A stretch of DNA of 64,000 nucleotides from Vibrio barjaei (GCF_001639065.2 NZ_LQXO02000042.1:92788-156787); one strand, 5' to 3'; counted from the stretch's first letter, positions 33,173 to 42,509 are shown. Program-made: numbers and translations. Notes: generated by a model from the letters alone, not told the origin.

Positions 33173-34393
33173 ATGACCACTTCGGTAGAGCAAGTACATG
33201 GAGCCGTACAAACACTAACGCAAAGCTCAGACACACTATTTTTACTATTGGGTGCCATCATGGTGTTTTTAATGCACGCTGGCTTTGCGTTCCTTGAAGT
33301 GGGGACCGTTCGCCATAAAAACCAAGTGAACGCACTGGTAAAGATACTCGCCGATTTTGGTGTCTCGGCAATCGCGTACTTTTTTATCGGTTATTGGGTT
33401 GCATACGGGGGCACTTTCTTTGCAGACGCTGAGACATTGTCACAAGGCAACGGATACGAGCTAGTGAAGTTCTTTTTCTTACTAACATTTGCCGCAGCAA
33501 TCCCCGCCATTGTTTCTGGTGGTATTGCTGAGCGTGCGCGTTTTTACCCAATTCTTCTTGCCACTTTTTTTACGGTTGGTATCGTCTATCCATTGTTCGA
33601 AGGCATGATTTGGAACGGTAACTTCGGATTTCAAAACTGGTTAGAACAGAGCTTTGGCGCAGGATTTCACGACTTTGCTGGCTCAGTCGTTGTACATGGC
33701 GTTGGTGGTTGGATCGCGCTGGTCGCGGTTATCTTTTTAGGAATGCGCAAAGGACGAGTTCGTGCGGGCAAACATACTAACTTTGCACCTTCTAACATTC
33801 CTTTTTTAGCGTTAGGAGCTTGGATTCTTAGTGTCGGTTGGTTTGGCTTTAACGTCATGTCAGCGCAAACTTTGGAAGGCATCAGTGGCCTTGTTGCTAT
33901 GAATTCGCTGATGGCGATGGTAGGTGGTATCTTGGCGTCGTTAATCGTCGGAAAAAATGACCCTGGCTTTATCCACAATGGTCCTTTAGCTGGTTTAGTG
34001 GCTATTTGTGCAGGTTCCGATTTGATGCATCCAATTGGCGCACTAGTTACTGGCTCAGTTGCGGGAGCATTGTTTGTTTGGGTGTTCACCTACTTACAGA
34101 ATAAAACTAAGGTCGACGATGTATTAGGCGTATGGCCTTTACATGGGCTTTGCGGTGTATGGGGTGGTATTGCTGCTGGGATATTTGGACAGCAAGCTTT
34201 GGGCGGATTAGGGGGCGTTAGTTTCGCTTCTCAGCTTGTTGGCACGGTAGCGGGCGTGGTAGTTGCGGTAATCGGTGCAGGGATAGTATATGGCATTCTG
34301 GATAAAGTAGCCGGGTTACGACTTTCTGAGGAAGATGAATTTAACGGAGCGGATCTGGCGATTCACAGAATATCCGCCACCAACGAAGACTAA
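33173..34393 (+). CDS. amtB: Ammonium transporter (Amt/MEP/Rh family)
   Basis: 406 residues with eleven membrane helices and the family features Phe-Leu-Met-His-Ala-Gly-Phe-Ala-Phe-Leu-Glu near the start, Asp-Phe-Ala-Gly-Ser-Val-Val-Val-His (conserved Asp and pore His) and Pro-Leu-His-Gly-Leu-Cys-Gly-Val-Trp-Gly-Gly (second pore His). It takes up ammonium under nitrogen limitation. Ribosome site AAAGGAG. Usually paired with glnK; no P-II gene is next to it here. The upstream NtrC-like sites and -24/-12 element point to nitrogen control. Confidence 0.93.
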   Translation: MTTSVEQVHGAVQTLTQSSDTLFLLLGAIMVFLMHAGFAFLEVGTVRHKNQVNALVKILADFGVSAIAYFFIGYWVAYGGTFFADAETLSQGNGYELVKFFFLLTFAAAIPAIVSGGIAERARFYPILLATFFTVGIVYPLFEGMIWNGNFGFQNWLEQSFGAGFHDFAGSVVVHGVGGWIALVAVIFLGMRKGRVRAGKHTNFAPSNIPFLALGAWILSVGWFGFNVMSAQTLEGISGLVAMNSLMAMVGGILASLIVGKNDPGFIHNGPLAGLVAICAGSDLMHPIGALVTGSVAGALFVWVFTYLQNKTKVDDVLGVWPLHGLCGVWGGIAAGIFGQQALGGLGGVSFASQLVGTVAGVVVAVIGAGIVYGILDKVAGLRLSEEDEFNGADLAIHRISATNED

Positions 34394-34402
34394 GTACGTA
34401 AG

Positions 34403-34427
34403 AGCACCCAGGAAATACTTGGGTGCT
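34403..34427 (+). terminator. Hairpin after amtB
   Basis: An 8-bp stem AGCACCCA / TGGGTGCT with a nine-base loop is followed only by TATCAT, so the T-run is poor. Likely a weak terminator or an mRNA end stabiliser. Confidence 0.5.
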
Positions 34428-34559
34428 TATCATATTTCCACTATCTAACTTACTGAATCTAAGTAAATTTAGACTATGGTCTAATCCCCAAAACTACTGT
34501 TGTTATTGCTTCCGTGTTACTCTTATTAAAACAACGATAAGTCAGCACAAGGAGTGTTT

Positions 34560-35297
34560 ATGAAGTTTCCCTATAAAAATGTTGTCGTATTAACCGGGGC
34601 AGGTATTTCGGCAGAATCAGGAATACAGACTTTTCGTGCACAAGATGGACTTTGGGAAAATCATCGAATCGAAGATGTAGCGACCCCTGAGGGATTTGCG
34701 AGAAACCCAGAGTTAGTCCAGAGTTTCTACAATCAACGACGTCAGAAGCTTCAACAAACCGATATCCGACCCAATGCGGCTCATATTGCTCTTGGGGAGC
34801 TAGAAAGGCAGTTAGAAGGTACAGTAACGGTCATCACTCAAAACATCGATAACCTTCATGAGCGCGGTGGTAGTGAGAATATCATCCATATGCACGGAGA
34901 GTTGCTTCGTGCTCGCTGCTCAGAATCTGGTCAGGTCGTCGAAATGGCGAATGACATCGAAACGGGTGATTTGTGCCATTGTTGCCAGATTCCATCTCAA
35001 ATGCGTCCCCATATTGTTTGGTTTGGCGAAATGCCGTTAAAAATGGGTGATATCTATGCGGCATTAGAAAAAGCAGACTTGTTCATATCTATAGGAACCT
35101 CTGGGGTTGTTTATCCCGCAGCAGGTTTTGTCCATGACGCAAAAATGCATGGTGCGCATACGATTGAAATTAACTTAGAACCTAGTGCGGTTCAAAGCGA
35201 GTTTGAAGAGAAGCGCTATGGCAAGGCAAGCATAGAAGTGCCAAAACTGGTTAGAGAGATTTTAGCGTTACAGACCGAGGATAAGGCGGCTTCATAA
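34560..35297 (+). CDS. cobB: NAD-dependent protein deacylase (sirtuin CobB)
   Basis: 245 residues from ATG 34560 (AAGGAG five bases upstream; a GTG at 34554 overlaps that site). Sirtuin motifs: Gly-Ala-Gly-Ile-Ser-Ala-Glu-Ser-Gly-Ile-Gln-Thr-Phe-Arg, Thr-Gln-Asn-Ile-Asp-Asn-Leu-His, and the catalytic His in His-Met-His-Gly-Glu-Leu. The zinc-site region has Arg-Cys-Ser-Glu-Ser-Gly and Cys-His-Cys-Cys as in E. coli CobB. It removes acetyl or succinyl groups from lysines using NAD. Single gene. Confidence 0.93.
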   Translation: MKFPYKNVVVLTGAGISAESGIQTFRAQDGLWENHRIEDVATPEGFARNPELVQSFYNQRRQKLQQTDIRPNAAHIALGELERQLEGTVTVITQNIDNLHERGGSENIIHMHGELLRARCSESGQVVEMANDIETGDLCHCCQIPSQMRPHIVWFGEMPLKMGDIYAALEKADLFISIGTSGVVYPAAGFVHDAKMHGAHTIEINLEPSAVQSEFEEKRYGKASIEVPKLVREILALQTEDKAAS

Positions 35298-35320
35298 GGT
35301 CATTTATTACCGACTTAAAT

Positions 35321-35355
35321 AAAAATAGCCCTCTAGTATGAGGGCTGTTTTTATT
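35321..35355. terminator. Bidirectional terminator between cobB and potD
   Basis: A 7-bp stem AGCCCTC / GAGGGCT has A/T-rich runs on both sides (AAAAAT and GTTTTTATT), lying between convergent genes. Confidence 0.85.
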
Positions 35356-35375
35356 ATTCGTTGAAATAACTGTGG

Positions 35376-36413
35376 TTAGTTATCTACTTTTAGCTTTTGG
35401 AAGTACTCTTCGTACAGCGCGCCAGCTTCGCCAACTTCATCTTGCCATGTACCTGAATCCATCACCTCTTGTGGTGGGAACACGTTTGGATCGTTAGCAA
35501 ACTCTTTTGGAAGTAGAGGATAAGCCGTCTTAACCGGAGTCGGATAACCAATCTCTAAAGCAATTTTCGCTGCATTTTCTGGACGCAATAAGAAGTCGAT
35601 CATCTTGTGTGCAGCATCAATGTTTTTGGCACCTGAAGGGATAGCAAGGCTGTCCATCCAGAAAATTGCACCTTTCTCAGGCCAAACGATATCGATTGAT
35701 GCACCTTCTTGACGAGCCATGTACGCAGAACCGTTCCAAAGCATACCGAGTGACACTTCACCAGCAAGGTATGGGTTAGCAGGGAAATCAGAGTTAAACA
35801 CCAAAACGTTTGGTACCAGTTTTCTTAGCTCTTCGTACGCTGCTTTGATTTCGTCTGGGTTTGTAGTATTCGGTGAATAACCTAATTTAGTCAATGCAAT
35901 ATGGAATACTTCACGAGAGTCATCCATCATCATCAACTGGCCTTCCCACTGAGGGTCCCAAAGGTCATCCCATGAGCTTACTGCTGATTTATCAAGCATG
36001 TCAGTATTGATACCAATACCGGTTGCACCCCAGATATAAGGGATTGAGTATTTGTTATCTGGATCAAAAGGTTTATCTAAATAATTAGGATCCAAATCTT
36101 TGAAGTGAGTGAGTTTTTCTTTATCAATCTCTTGAAGCATGCCTTCTTTACGCATCTTAGACACGAAGTAGGTCGATGGTACGACAAGATCGTAACCTGA
36201 ACCTTGGGTCTTTAGCTTTGCGTACATGCTTTCGTTGGATTCATAAGTAGAGTAGATGACTTTGATACCAGTTTCTTTGGTAAAGTCTTCTAGTACTTCG
36301 CTAGGAATGTATTCAGACCAGTTGTAGAAGTAAAGTTCTTCGTTGGCTGCAAACGCCGGGGTAGTGAGAAGAGTCGCCGCACAAAGTGCGCCTGCATACA
36401 ATTTGCTTTTCAT
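35376..36413 (-). CDS. potD: Spermidine/putrescine-binding periplasmic protein (first of two)
   Basis: 345 residues from ATG 36413 (GGAAAAG upstream), with signal peptide MKSKLYAGALCAATLLTTPAFA. The mature chain begins Asn-Glu-Glu-Leu-Tyr-Phe-Tyr-Asn-Trp-Ser-Glu-Tyr-Ile-Pro, the PotD/PotF N-terminus; the acidic polyamine-binding Asp/Glu and Trp/Tyr positions appear kept (Ser-Thr-Tyr-Glu-Ser-Asn). It binds polyamines in the periplasm for the PotABC transporter encoded upstream on the same strand. A separate promoter is likely, since a 239-bp gap and a terminator separate it from the second potD copy. Confidence 0.9.
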   Translation of the reverse strand: MKSKLYAGALCAATLLTTPAFAANEELYFYNWSEYIPSEVLEDFTKETGIKVIYSTYESNESMYAKLKTQGSGYDLVVPSTYFVSKMRKEGMLQEIDKEKLTHFKDLDPNYLDKPFDPDNKYSIPYIWGATGIGINTDMLDKSAVSSWDDLWDPQWEGQLMMMDDSREVFHIALTKLGYSPNTTNPDEIKAAYEELRKLVPNVLVFNSDFPANPYLAGEVSLGMLWNGSAYMARQEGASIDIVWPEKGAIFWMDSLAIPSGAKNIDAAHKMIDFLLRPENAAKIALEIGYPTPVKTAYPLLPKEFANDPNVFPPQEVMDSGTWQDEVGEAGALYEEYFQKLKVDN

Positions 36414-36509
36414 TACTTTTCCGTTTGTATTGGTAGACAAAGAGTCTCTAAGAGACATGACAATATAGGAAAGTAGGGGTTCCTATATTACTTTGCACGC
36501 CATCATTAT

Positions 36510-36523
36510 TTGATGTGCATCAC
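36510..36523. promoter_or_regulatory. FNR/CRP-type box upstream of the first potD
   Basis: TTGATGTGCATCAC differs from the FNR consensus TTGAT-N4-ATCAA only in the last base and also contains a CRP-like GATGTGCATCAC core. It lies about 100 bp before the chosen start codon. Confidence 0.5.
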
Positions 36524-36609
36524 AACATTATATCAGTCAATGATTGAATACTCTATGTGGGAATTTACAAAAATTAAACGTTTAGAACGATATAGCAGCT
36601 CAATCACGA

Positions 36610-36640
36610 AAAAAGGTGGCAAATGCCACCTTTTTGTTAA
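36610..36640 (-). terminator. Terminator after the second potD
   Basis: On the minus strand the stem AAAGGTGGCA / TGCCACCTTT with a short loop is followed by TTT. It lies 13 bases after the stop of the upstream potD copy. Confidence 0.85.
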
Positions 36641-36652
36641 TTATGCTATGAG

Positions 36653-37687
36653 TTACTGACCAGCTTTGAGCTTCAAGAAATAATCTTCATAAACCACGGT
36701 TTTATCACCAACAGCGTCTTGCCACTCGACTCGATCTAAGTCTTCTTGAGAAGGGAATAGAGCTGGGCTGTCTTTGAACTTTTCATTCGATGCTTTTACG
36801 GCTGTTAAGTAACCGGTATCTCGAGAAATTTGTTCAGCAATTTCAGGACGCAGCAAGAAATCTATCATCTTGTGAGCCGCTTCGACGTTTCTCGCTCCAG
36901 AGCTAATAGCGAAGTTGTCTACCCAACCAATGCCACCTTCTTTAGGGAACACAAGCTTGATTGGCAGCCCTTCGGTTTGAGCTGCAGCGGCGGAACCGTT
37001 CCAAAGCATACCAACACCAACTTCCCCAGACATGTATGGTGCACCTGGGTTATCTGAGTTAAATACCAATACGTTTGGCATCAGTTTTTGCAATTCGGCA
37101 TACGCTTCGTCGATCTGTGCTTTATCCGTGGTGTTTCCTGAGTAACCAAGTTTACGTAAAGCAATATGGAATACTTCACGAGTGTCATCCATAAGCATCA
37201 ATTGACCCTCTAGCTCAGGTTTCCAAAGGTCAGCCCAGCTCGTAAACTCTTCTGGGTCATACATGTCTATATTGACGGCTAAACCTGTAATCGCAACGAC
37301 GTGTGGAATAGAGTAATCATTGTTAGGATCGTATGGCTTATCCAAATAGTTTGAATCTAGGTTGCTGAAATTCGACAGTTTTGATTTGTCAATTTTCTGT
37401 AGCATACCTTCATCGCGCATTTTCGCTACGAAGTAGGTCGAAGGAACAACTAAGTCATAACCCTTATTATGCGTTTTTAGCTTTGCATATAAAGTTTCGT
37501 TCGACTCATAAGTTGAGTAGATCACTTTAATGCCAGTTTCTTTAGTAAATTGTTCTAGGATGCTGCTATTGATATACGGCCCCCAGTTCATAAATACTAA
37601 TTCTTGATCATCTTTAGCACTCGCTGCTCCTGAAAGTAGAGAGAGTGCACATGCACTACCAGCTAATAAAGTAGCCCATTTTTTCAT
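36653..37687 (-). CDS. potD: Spermidine/putrescine-binding periplasmic protein (second copy)
   Basis: 344 residues from ATG 37687 (GGAG nine bases upstream; the open frame to 37768 adds an unlikely extension). Signal peptide MKKWATLLAGSACALSLLSG followed by Ala-Ala-Ser-Ala. It is clearly a paralogue of the neighbouring PotD: both share Lys-Val-Ile-Tyr-Ser-Thr-Tyr-Glu-Ser-Asn, Pro-Ser-Thr-Tyr-Phe-Val and Met-Ile-Asp-Phe-Leu-Leu-Arg-Pro-Glu. The mature start Phe-Met-Asn-Trp-Gly-Pro-Tyr replaces Phe-Tyr-Asn-Trp-Ser-Glu-Tyr, so ligand preference may differ. It follows potC by 103 bp in the operon. Confidence 0.9.
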   Translation of the reverse strand: MKKWATLLAGSACALSLLSGAASAKDDQELVFMNWGPYINSSILEQFTKETGIKVIYSTYESNETLYAKLKTHNKGYDLVVPSTYFVAKMRDEGMLQKIDKSKLSNFSNLDSNYLDKPYDPNNDYSIPHVVAITGLAVNIDMYDPEEFTSWADLWKPELEGQLMLMDDTREVFHIALRKLGYSGNTTDKAQIDEAYAELQKLMPNVLVFNSDNPGAPYMSGEVGVGMLWNGSAAAAQTEGLPIKLVFPKEGGIGWVDNFAISSGARNVEAAHKMIDFLLRPEIAEQISRDTGYLTAVKASNEKFKDSPALFPSQEDLDRVEWQDAVGDKTVVYEDYFLKLKAGQ

Positions 37688-37790
37688 TGACGTTAGCTCC
37701 AAAACAAACGCTGCCCGAAGGCATAGATAGAAAAAGAGCAGAATGTCGACGCCATTCTGCTCCCGCAAATAAAATAGCGATGTTACTGAT

Positions 37791-38561
37791 TTATTTCACT
37801 TTCTCTCTAGCAAGCAGTTGCGAAGCAACAACAAGAATTAGAGAGACAATTAACATAATGGTTGCCAGTGCATTCACTTCTGGCGAAATACCCACTTTTA
37901 CCATTGAGTAGATCTTCAACGGTAGGATTTCGTAAGTCGGGCCTGTTACAAACGAGCTGACAATCACGTCATCCAATGAAAGTGTAAATGACAACAACCA
38001 ACCAGCGGCAACAGCAGGCTTAGCAAGAGGCAGGATTATCTGTTTCAGGATTGTCCATTCACCCGCACCTAAGTCTTTCGCAGCTTCAAGCATTTTCACA
38101 TCGAACCCTTTTAGTCGGCTATAAACAGTGACAACAACAAAAGGAAGACAGAATGTAATATGCGCAATTAACAAGCTAAAGAAGCCAAGTTGTGCCCCCA
38201 ATACTAGGAAAATAGCCAGCAACGAGATTGCCATCACAATGTCAGGAGACATCATGACAATGAACAGCAGTCCGCTAACCGCACCTTTACCTTTAAACTG
38301 GTAACGGAAGAGGGCAACTGCGGTCAAGCTACCAATTATCGTAGCCGCGGTTGCAGAAAACACAGCCACATTCAGTGAATGCCATGCAGCCTGCATTAAG
38401 CTGTCGTTGTTAACTAAAGCGTGATACCACTTTGTTGTCCAACCTCCCCATTTCATACCAAATTTGTTGGCATTGAACGAGTTGGCAATCAATACGATGA
38501 TCGGTAGATATAAGAACGCATAAACTACCGACATAAAACTAAATCTAACTACGCGTCCCAT
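37791..38561 (-). CDS. potC: Spermidine/putrescine ABC transporter permease PotC
   Basis: 256 residues with six membrane helices and the permease docking loop Glu-Ala-Ala-Lys-Asp-Leu-Gly-Ala-Gly-Glu-Trp. The N-terminus and the Phe-Thr-Leu-Ser-Leu-Asp-Asp segment match PotC. Its start overlaps the last base of potB. It forms the inner-membrane channel with PotB. Confidence 0.92.
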   Translation of the reverse strand: MGRVVRFSFMSVVYAFLYLPIIVLIANSFNANKFGMKWGGWTTKWYHALVNNDSLMQAAWHSLNVAVFSATAATIIGSLTAVALFRYQFKGKGAVSGLLFIVMMSPDIVMAISLLAIFLVLGAQLGFFSLLIAHITFCLPFVVVTVYSRLKGFDVKMLEAAKDLGAGEWTILKQIILPLAKPAVAAGWLLSFTLSLDDVIVSSFVTGPTYEILPLKIYSMVKVGISPEVNALATIMLIVSLILVVASQLLAREKVK

Positions 38562-39418
38562 TATTCTAGCTCCACTTTACGATTCAAGAGCTTGCCTGCT
38601 CGGTAGTAGGCATACAACATTACTGCCATCGCAGCGGTAAGAGCGATACTTGTCGCAGCACCAAACGGCCAATCACGTGCATTCAAAATCTGACTCTTAA
38701 TAACGTTACCAATTAGCAAGTTCTTCGCACCGCCAAGTAGGTCAGCGATATAGAACATACCAAGTGCTGGTAACAGTACTAGCAAGCAGCCACCAATAAT
38801 GCCAGGCATAGTAAGCGGCAAAATAACTTTCGTCAGCGTCTGCCATTTGTTGGCTCCCAAATCTTTTGCTGCCTCAATGTACGTGCCATCGAGTTTTTCG
38901 ATCGCGGAGTAGAGCGGCAAAATCATAAATGGCAACAGAATATACACTAGGCCGATCATCACTGCCGTTTCGGTGTACATAATGCGGAGTGGTTTGTCGA
39001 TAATGTCCATTGCCAATAAGCTTTTGTTCAAGATACCTTGTGTACCGAGCACAATCTTCAAGCCGTAGGTACGGATCAATGAGTTAGTCCAAAAAGGTAC
39101 GATGACCAAGAACAACATAAACGGACGCCATTTTTCAGGCATCTTTGCAACGATATACGCAAACGGATAGCCAATGACTAAGCAAATCAAGGTTGCAACA
39201 ATCGCCATGTAAAATGAATGGAACAACACCTTGGCATAAAGTGGGTCCAACAATCTTGCGTAGTTGTCCAATGTGAACGTCATCTCAATGAGGTTGGCTT
39301 CGTCTCGGGTCAAGAAACTGGTGCCAATGATCATCACGTTAGGAATGAGTACAAACAGTACTAACCAGCTAACGATCAGAGTGATGATGGCGTTTTGTAA
39401 ATTAAATCTCTTGCTCAT
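38561..39418 (-). CDS. potB: Spermidine/putrescine ABC transporter permease PotB
   Basis: 285 residues, six membrane helices, docking loop Glu-Ala-Ala-Lys-Asp-Leu-Gly-Ala-Asn-Lys-Trp, and the family segment Phe-Trp-Thr-Asn-Ser-Leu-Ile-Arg-Thr-Tyr. It overlaps potA by 17 bp and potC by one base, which indicates coupled translation. Confidence 0.92.
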   Translation of the reverse strand: MSKRFNLQNAIITLIVSWLVLFVLIPNVMIIGTSFLTRDEANLIEMTFTLDNYARLLDPLYAKVLFHSFYMAIVATLICLVIGYPFAYIVAKMPEKWRPFMLFLVIVPFWTNSLIRTYGLKIVLGTQGILNKSLLAMDIIDKPLRIMYTETAVMIGLVYILLPFMILPLYSAIEKLDGTYIEAAKDLGANKWQTLTKVILPLTMPGIIGGCLLVLLPALGMFYIADLLGGAKNLLIGNVIKSQILNARDWPFGAATSIALTAAMAVMLYAYYRAGKLLNRKVELE

Positions 39419-40589
39419 CTTTTAGCACCACTTCCCAGCTCTCTACCCAAGTTACCGCCACTTTTTGACCTAACGAGTGGTCAACATCAGGATCATCTTC
39501 GTTAAAGAACTCGCTGACCATGACACGCATACCTGATTCTAGTTCGATAACTGAATCTAGAGTCATACCTTTATAAGTACGCTCTGCAACGTGACCAACG
39601 ATACCTTTATTTTCAGACTCTTTGATCTCTTCAATGCGCAAATCTTCAGGACGCAAAAGAACTTGAAGCTTTTCTCCCGCTTCAAACGCTTTGTCGTAAT
39701 AGACGATGCTATCTTGACCTTCGATCTCTGCTTTGATGCGCTTGTCATCAATTCTCTCGCGAGCAATGGCGTTAAATACATTAATTTCGCCAATGAAGCG
39801 CGCTACAAATAGGTTTTTGGGTTCTTCATAGATTTCGCGAGGCGAACCGTCTTGTTCAATCACACCATCACGCATTACGATAATACGATCTGACATAGAC
39901 AACGCTTCTTCTTGGTCATGGGTAACGAAAATAAAGGTAATACCTAATTGACGTTGTAGCTGTTTAAGCTCAATCTGCATTTGTTTACGCAGTTTGTAAT
40001 CAAGAGCAGATAGAGATTCGTCGAGAAGCAATACTTTTGGTTTGTTAACAACTGCTCGAGCGATAGCGATACGCTGCTGTTGCCCACCAGATAGCTGATG
40101 TGGCTTACGTTGTGCCATCTTTTCTAGGCGTACCATTTTTAGCGCTTCGAGAACACGTGGCTCAACTTCTGCGTTAGGTACTTTCTGCATGCGTAAACCA
40201 AATGCCACGTTTTCAAACACGGTCATATGAGGGAATAGGGCATAGCTTTGAAAAACGGTGTTTACATGCCTCTGTTCAGCAGGGACGTCCGTTACATCTT
40301 GGTCAGCTAGGGTAATTCGGCCATTATCAACCGTTTCAAAACCAGCAATCATTCGAAGTACGGTGGTTTTACCACAGCCCGAAGGACCCAAAATAGTGAG
40401 AAACTCACCATGATTAACGTTTAAGTTAAGATTCGCGATGATTTCCTTACCATCGAAACTTTTACTTACACCTGATAGCTGTACTACTGGTGTTCCTACT
40501 GAATGTTTAGCGTTCAACGTCTGTTTTTCTCCACCTTGGCCGAAATTTAGAATTGGCCGGTTGCTATACACATTTAAGGCGCGCATCAT
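39402..40589 (-). CDS. potA: Spermidine/putrescine ABC transporter ATPase PotA
   Basis: 395 residues from the first ATG at 40589 (TTG/GTG codons just upstream are less likely starts). The ABC domain has Walker A Gly-Pro-Ser-Gly-Cys-Gly-Lys-Thr-Thr, signature Leu-Ser-Gly-Gly-Gln-Gln-Gln-Arg and Walker B Val-Leu-Leu-Leu-Asp-Glu-Ser; Ser after Glu is usual for PotA. A C-terminal TOBE regulatory region follows. The first ~35 residues before Leu-Ser-Gly-Val-Ser-Lys-Ser-Phe-Asp-Gly-Lys-Glu are longer than in some PotA proteins. First gene of potABC-potD-potD. Confidence 0.92.
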   Translation of the reverse strand: MMRALNVYSNRPILNFGQGGEKQTLNAKHSVGTPVVQLSGVSKSFDGKEIIANLNLNVNHGEFLTILGPSGCGKTTVLRMIAGFETVDNGRITLADQDVTDVPAEQRHVNTVFQSYALFPHMTVFENVAFGLRMQKVPNAEVEPRVLEALKMVRLEKMAQRKPHQLSGGQQQRIAIARAVVNKPKVLLLDESLSALDYKLRKQMQIELKQLQRQLGITFIFVTHDQEEALSMSDRIIVMRDGVIEQDGSPREIYEEPKNLFVARFIGEINVFNAIARERIDDKRIKAEIEGQDSIVYYDKAFEAGEKLQVLLRPEDLRIEEIKESENKGIVGHVAERTYKGMTLDSVIELESGMRVMVSEFFNEDDPDVDHSLGQKVAVTWVESWEVVLKDEQEI

Positions 40590-40785
40590 AATCACCAATT
40601 GAGTGAATTCAAAGCATTTTCTTACCTCGAAACAGAAAAAATTTTGCAGGTAAAACTAAAGATTATTTACCATACTAAGTTAAGAACTTACTGAGTCGAA
40701 ATTTTCGCCTTATCAAGTGGTTAATTATCATCCAAAAAGACAAGAAAGCAAGGTTATAACAGTGATAATACATTGTTGTTCCCGC

Positions 40786-40791
40786 TATAAT
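40786..40791 (+). promoter_or_regulatory. Possible -10 element of the membrane-protein gene at 40853
   Basis: TATAAT lies 62 bases before the start codon in the pot/40853 divergent region; no good -35 block is visible at 17 bases. Confidence 0.35.
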
Positions 40792-40852
40792 GGCGCAGCC
40801 TTTTCAACGAAGAAATTACACATTCGCAATGTGGATGTAACTTGGAAATACT

Positions 40853-41716
40853 ATGAAAAACGATTTTGAAAGAGACTTCAATCTAGGTGGAAGCATTGAG
40901 CGCGCGGTATCCGGCCAGTATGAACTTAAAGCCGGAGCGGTGTTTCAAGAGGCTTGGAAGCAAACCACCAAGCATTTTATGTCTTTCTCTCCTGCTATTA
41001 TCGCACTGATTTTTGTGCAATTAGGAATCTTCTATATAGCGCTGCAATTGCAACTTGGCGACCCGTCAGTGATCTTACAAGCGTTCCAAGATCCATCTCT
41101 TTTGAACGAACAAATCTTTCAAGCCATATTTGTCGCCAACTTCAGTTATGAAGTAGTGAGTGCACCGGTTTATGCGGGTATCTCGTTGATGGCAATGAGC
41201 CACGCTGCCGGACTCACTACCAAGCCTCGTCATATTGCAAAAGGTCTGCAGTATACTGTCCCAGTGATTATTGCAACTCTGTTTAGCTTAGTACTACAAG
41301 GGATGGTTAGTATGATCCTGCCGTTCCTGTCTATGTACTTGTCGTTAGCTTTCAGCCAGTCGATTCTGCTTATTTGTGAAAAGAAAGTTCCGCCATTGCA
41401 GTCGCTTTTACTTTCATTGCGAGCAGTAAACAAAAAGATATTCGTACTAGCGGGAATTTACATTCTGTTAGTATTGATGTTTATTGCTGGGGCCATGTTC
41501 TACGGAATCGGTCTAATTTTTGTTTTGCCATTCTTCTTCCATGTAAAGGGTATCCTTTACCGAGAGATGTTTGGCATTAAATTGAAAATTGTGGCGGCTC
41601 AAGATGACAGCGGCTCAAATGACGACTCGGATCATCGTGATAACGATGACAATACGCCACCACCTCCGAGAAACGATGATAAGCCAAATAAGAATCCAGA
41701 GGTATTTGATGCGTAA
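40853..41716 (+). CDS. Multi-helix inner-membrane protein of unknown function
   Basis: 287 residues, about five hydrophobic helices between residues 40 and 245 and a very polar C-terminal tail rich in Asp, Asn and Pro (Asp-Asn-Thr-Pro-Pro-Pro-Pro). The layout is like YciC/DUF-type 'BPSS1780-like' membrane proteins, but I cannot fix the family. Its stop codon overlaps the start of the Bax-like gene (ATGCGTAA), so the two are coupled. Confidence 0.75.
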   Translation: MKNDFERDFNLGGSIERAVSGQYELKAGAVFQEAWKQTTKHFMSFSPAIIALIFVQLGIFYIALQLQLGDPSVILQAFQDPSLLNEQIFQAIFVANFSYEVVSAPVYAGISLMAMSHAAGLTTKPRHIAKGLQYTVPVIIATLFSLVLQGMVSMILPFLSMYLSLAFSQSILLICEKKVPPLQSLLLSLRAVNKKIFVLAGIYILLVLMFIAGAMFYGIGLIFVLPFFFHVKGILYREMFGIKLKIVAAQDDSGSNDDSDHRDNDDNTPPPPRNDDKPNKNPEVFDA

Positions 41717-42506
41717 GTCACGCAAAATTCTTTCAGTTATCGCTCTCCTGTCGGGGAGCGCTTTTTTATTTTTCTATGAAAAGCAGGATGACACTGAGCA
41801 ACTAGACTCGACGTTAACGCCGATTTCAGAATCCAAACCTGACACAGAGACAATTACCGATACGCGAACTAAAAAGAAAACCTTCTTTGATTATTTGCGC
41901 CCGGGTGTCGAAATAGAAAACGCGCGTGTACAAAAAGAGCGCAAACGATTATTGGATATGAAAACGGCTCTAGACCAAAAGAATTCATTAAACTCAGAAC
42001 AAATTGAGACCGCCAAGCGATTAGGAAGATTGTATTCGCTTGAACCCACAGAAGTGACTTTAACATGGCTTGAAGATATGTTGCACAGGGTCGATGTCCT
42101 TCCTGAAGCTCTCGTGCTTACTCAAGCGGCAAATGAATCGGCTTGGGGTACTTCTCGATTTGCTAAAGAGGCCAATAACTACTTTGGTCAGTGGTGTTAT
42201 AGCAAAGGTTGTGGACTTGTTCCTTTACAAAGAAGCGAAGGTAAAACACACGAAGTTGCAAAGTTTGATTCTCCGCAAGGGTCAATTCATGGTTACTTTA
42301 TGAACGTTAACCGTAATCGTGCTTACCAAGAACTAAGAGAGATTCGTGCCAACATAAGAGACAAAGGGCAAGATCCGCGAACGGAAGTCGCTGCATTGGA
42401 AATGACGAACGGATTATTACGTTACTCAGAGCGAGGTGAGGCATACGTCAAAGACCTGCAAGCAATGATTCGTCATAATGAAGAATTCTGGATACAAAAA
42501 CAATAA
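41709..42506 (+). CDS. Bax-like glucosaminidase-domain protein
   Basis: 265 residues from ATG 41709; longer in-frame starts lie within the previous gene. An N-terminal membrane helix (Ile-Leu-Ser-Val-Ile-Ala-Leu-Leu-Ser-Gly-Ser-Ala-Phe-Leu-Phe-Phe) anchors a periplasmic domain with Ala-Leu-Val-Leu-Thr-Gln-Ala-Ala-Asn-Glu-Ser-Ala-Trp-Gly-Thr-Ser-Arg-Phe, the glucosaminidase active-site stretch with catalytic Glu. It matches Bax/FlgJ-type N-acetylglucosaminidase-like proteins, expected to cut or bind peptidoglycan. It lies 3 bp before the DUF2987 gene. Confidence 0.85.
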   Translation: MRKSRKILSVIALLSGSAFLFFYEKQDDTEQLDSTLTPISESKPDTETITDTRTKKKTFFDYLRPGVEIENARVQKERKRLLDMKTALDQKNSLNSEQIETAKRLGRLYSLEPTEVTLTWLEDMLHRVDVLPEALVLTQAANESAWGTSRFAKEANNYFGQWCYSKGCGLVPLQRSEGKTHEVAKFDSPQGSIHGYFMNVNRNRAYQELREIRANIRDKGQDPRTEVAALEMTNGLLRYSERGEAYVKDLQAMIRHNEEFWIQKQ

Positions 42507-42509
42507 CTT

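Noticed and set aside
32910..33176. Open reading frame of about 88 codons upstream of amtB
   Set aside because: It overlaps the NtrC-like sites and sigma-54 promoter, has no ribosome site and no recognisable sequence.
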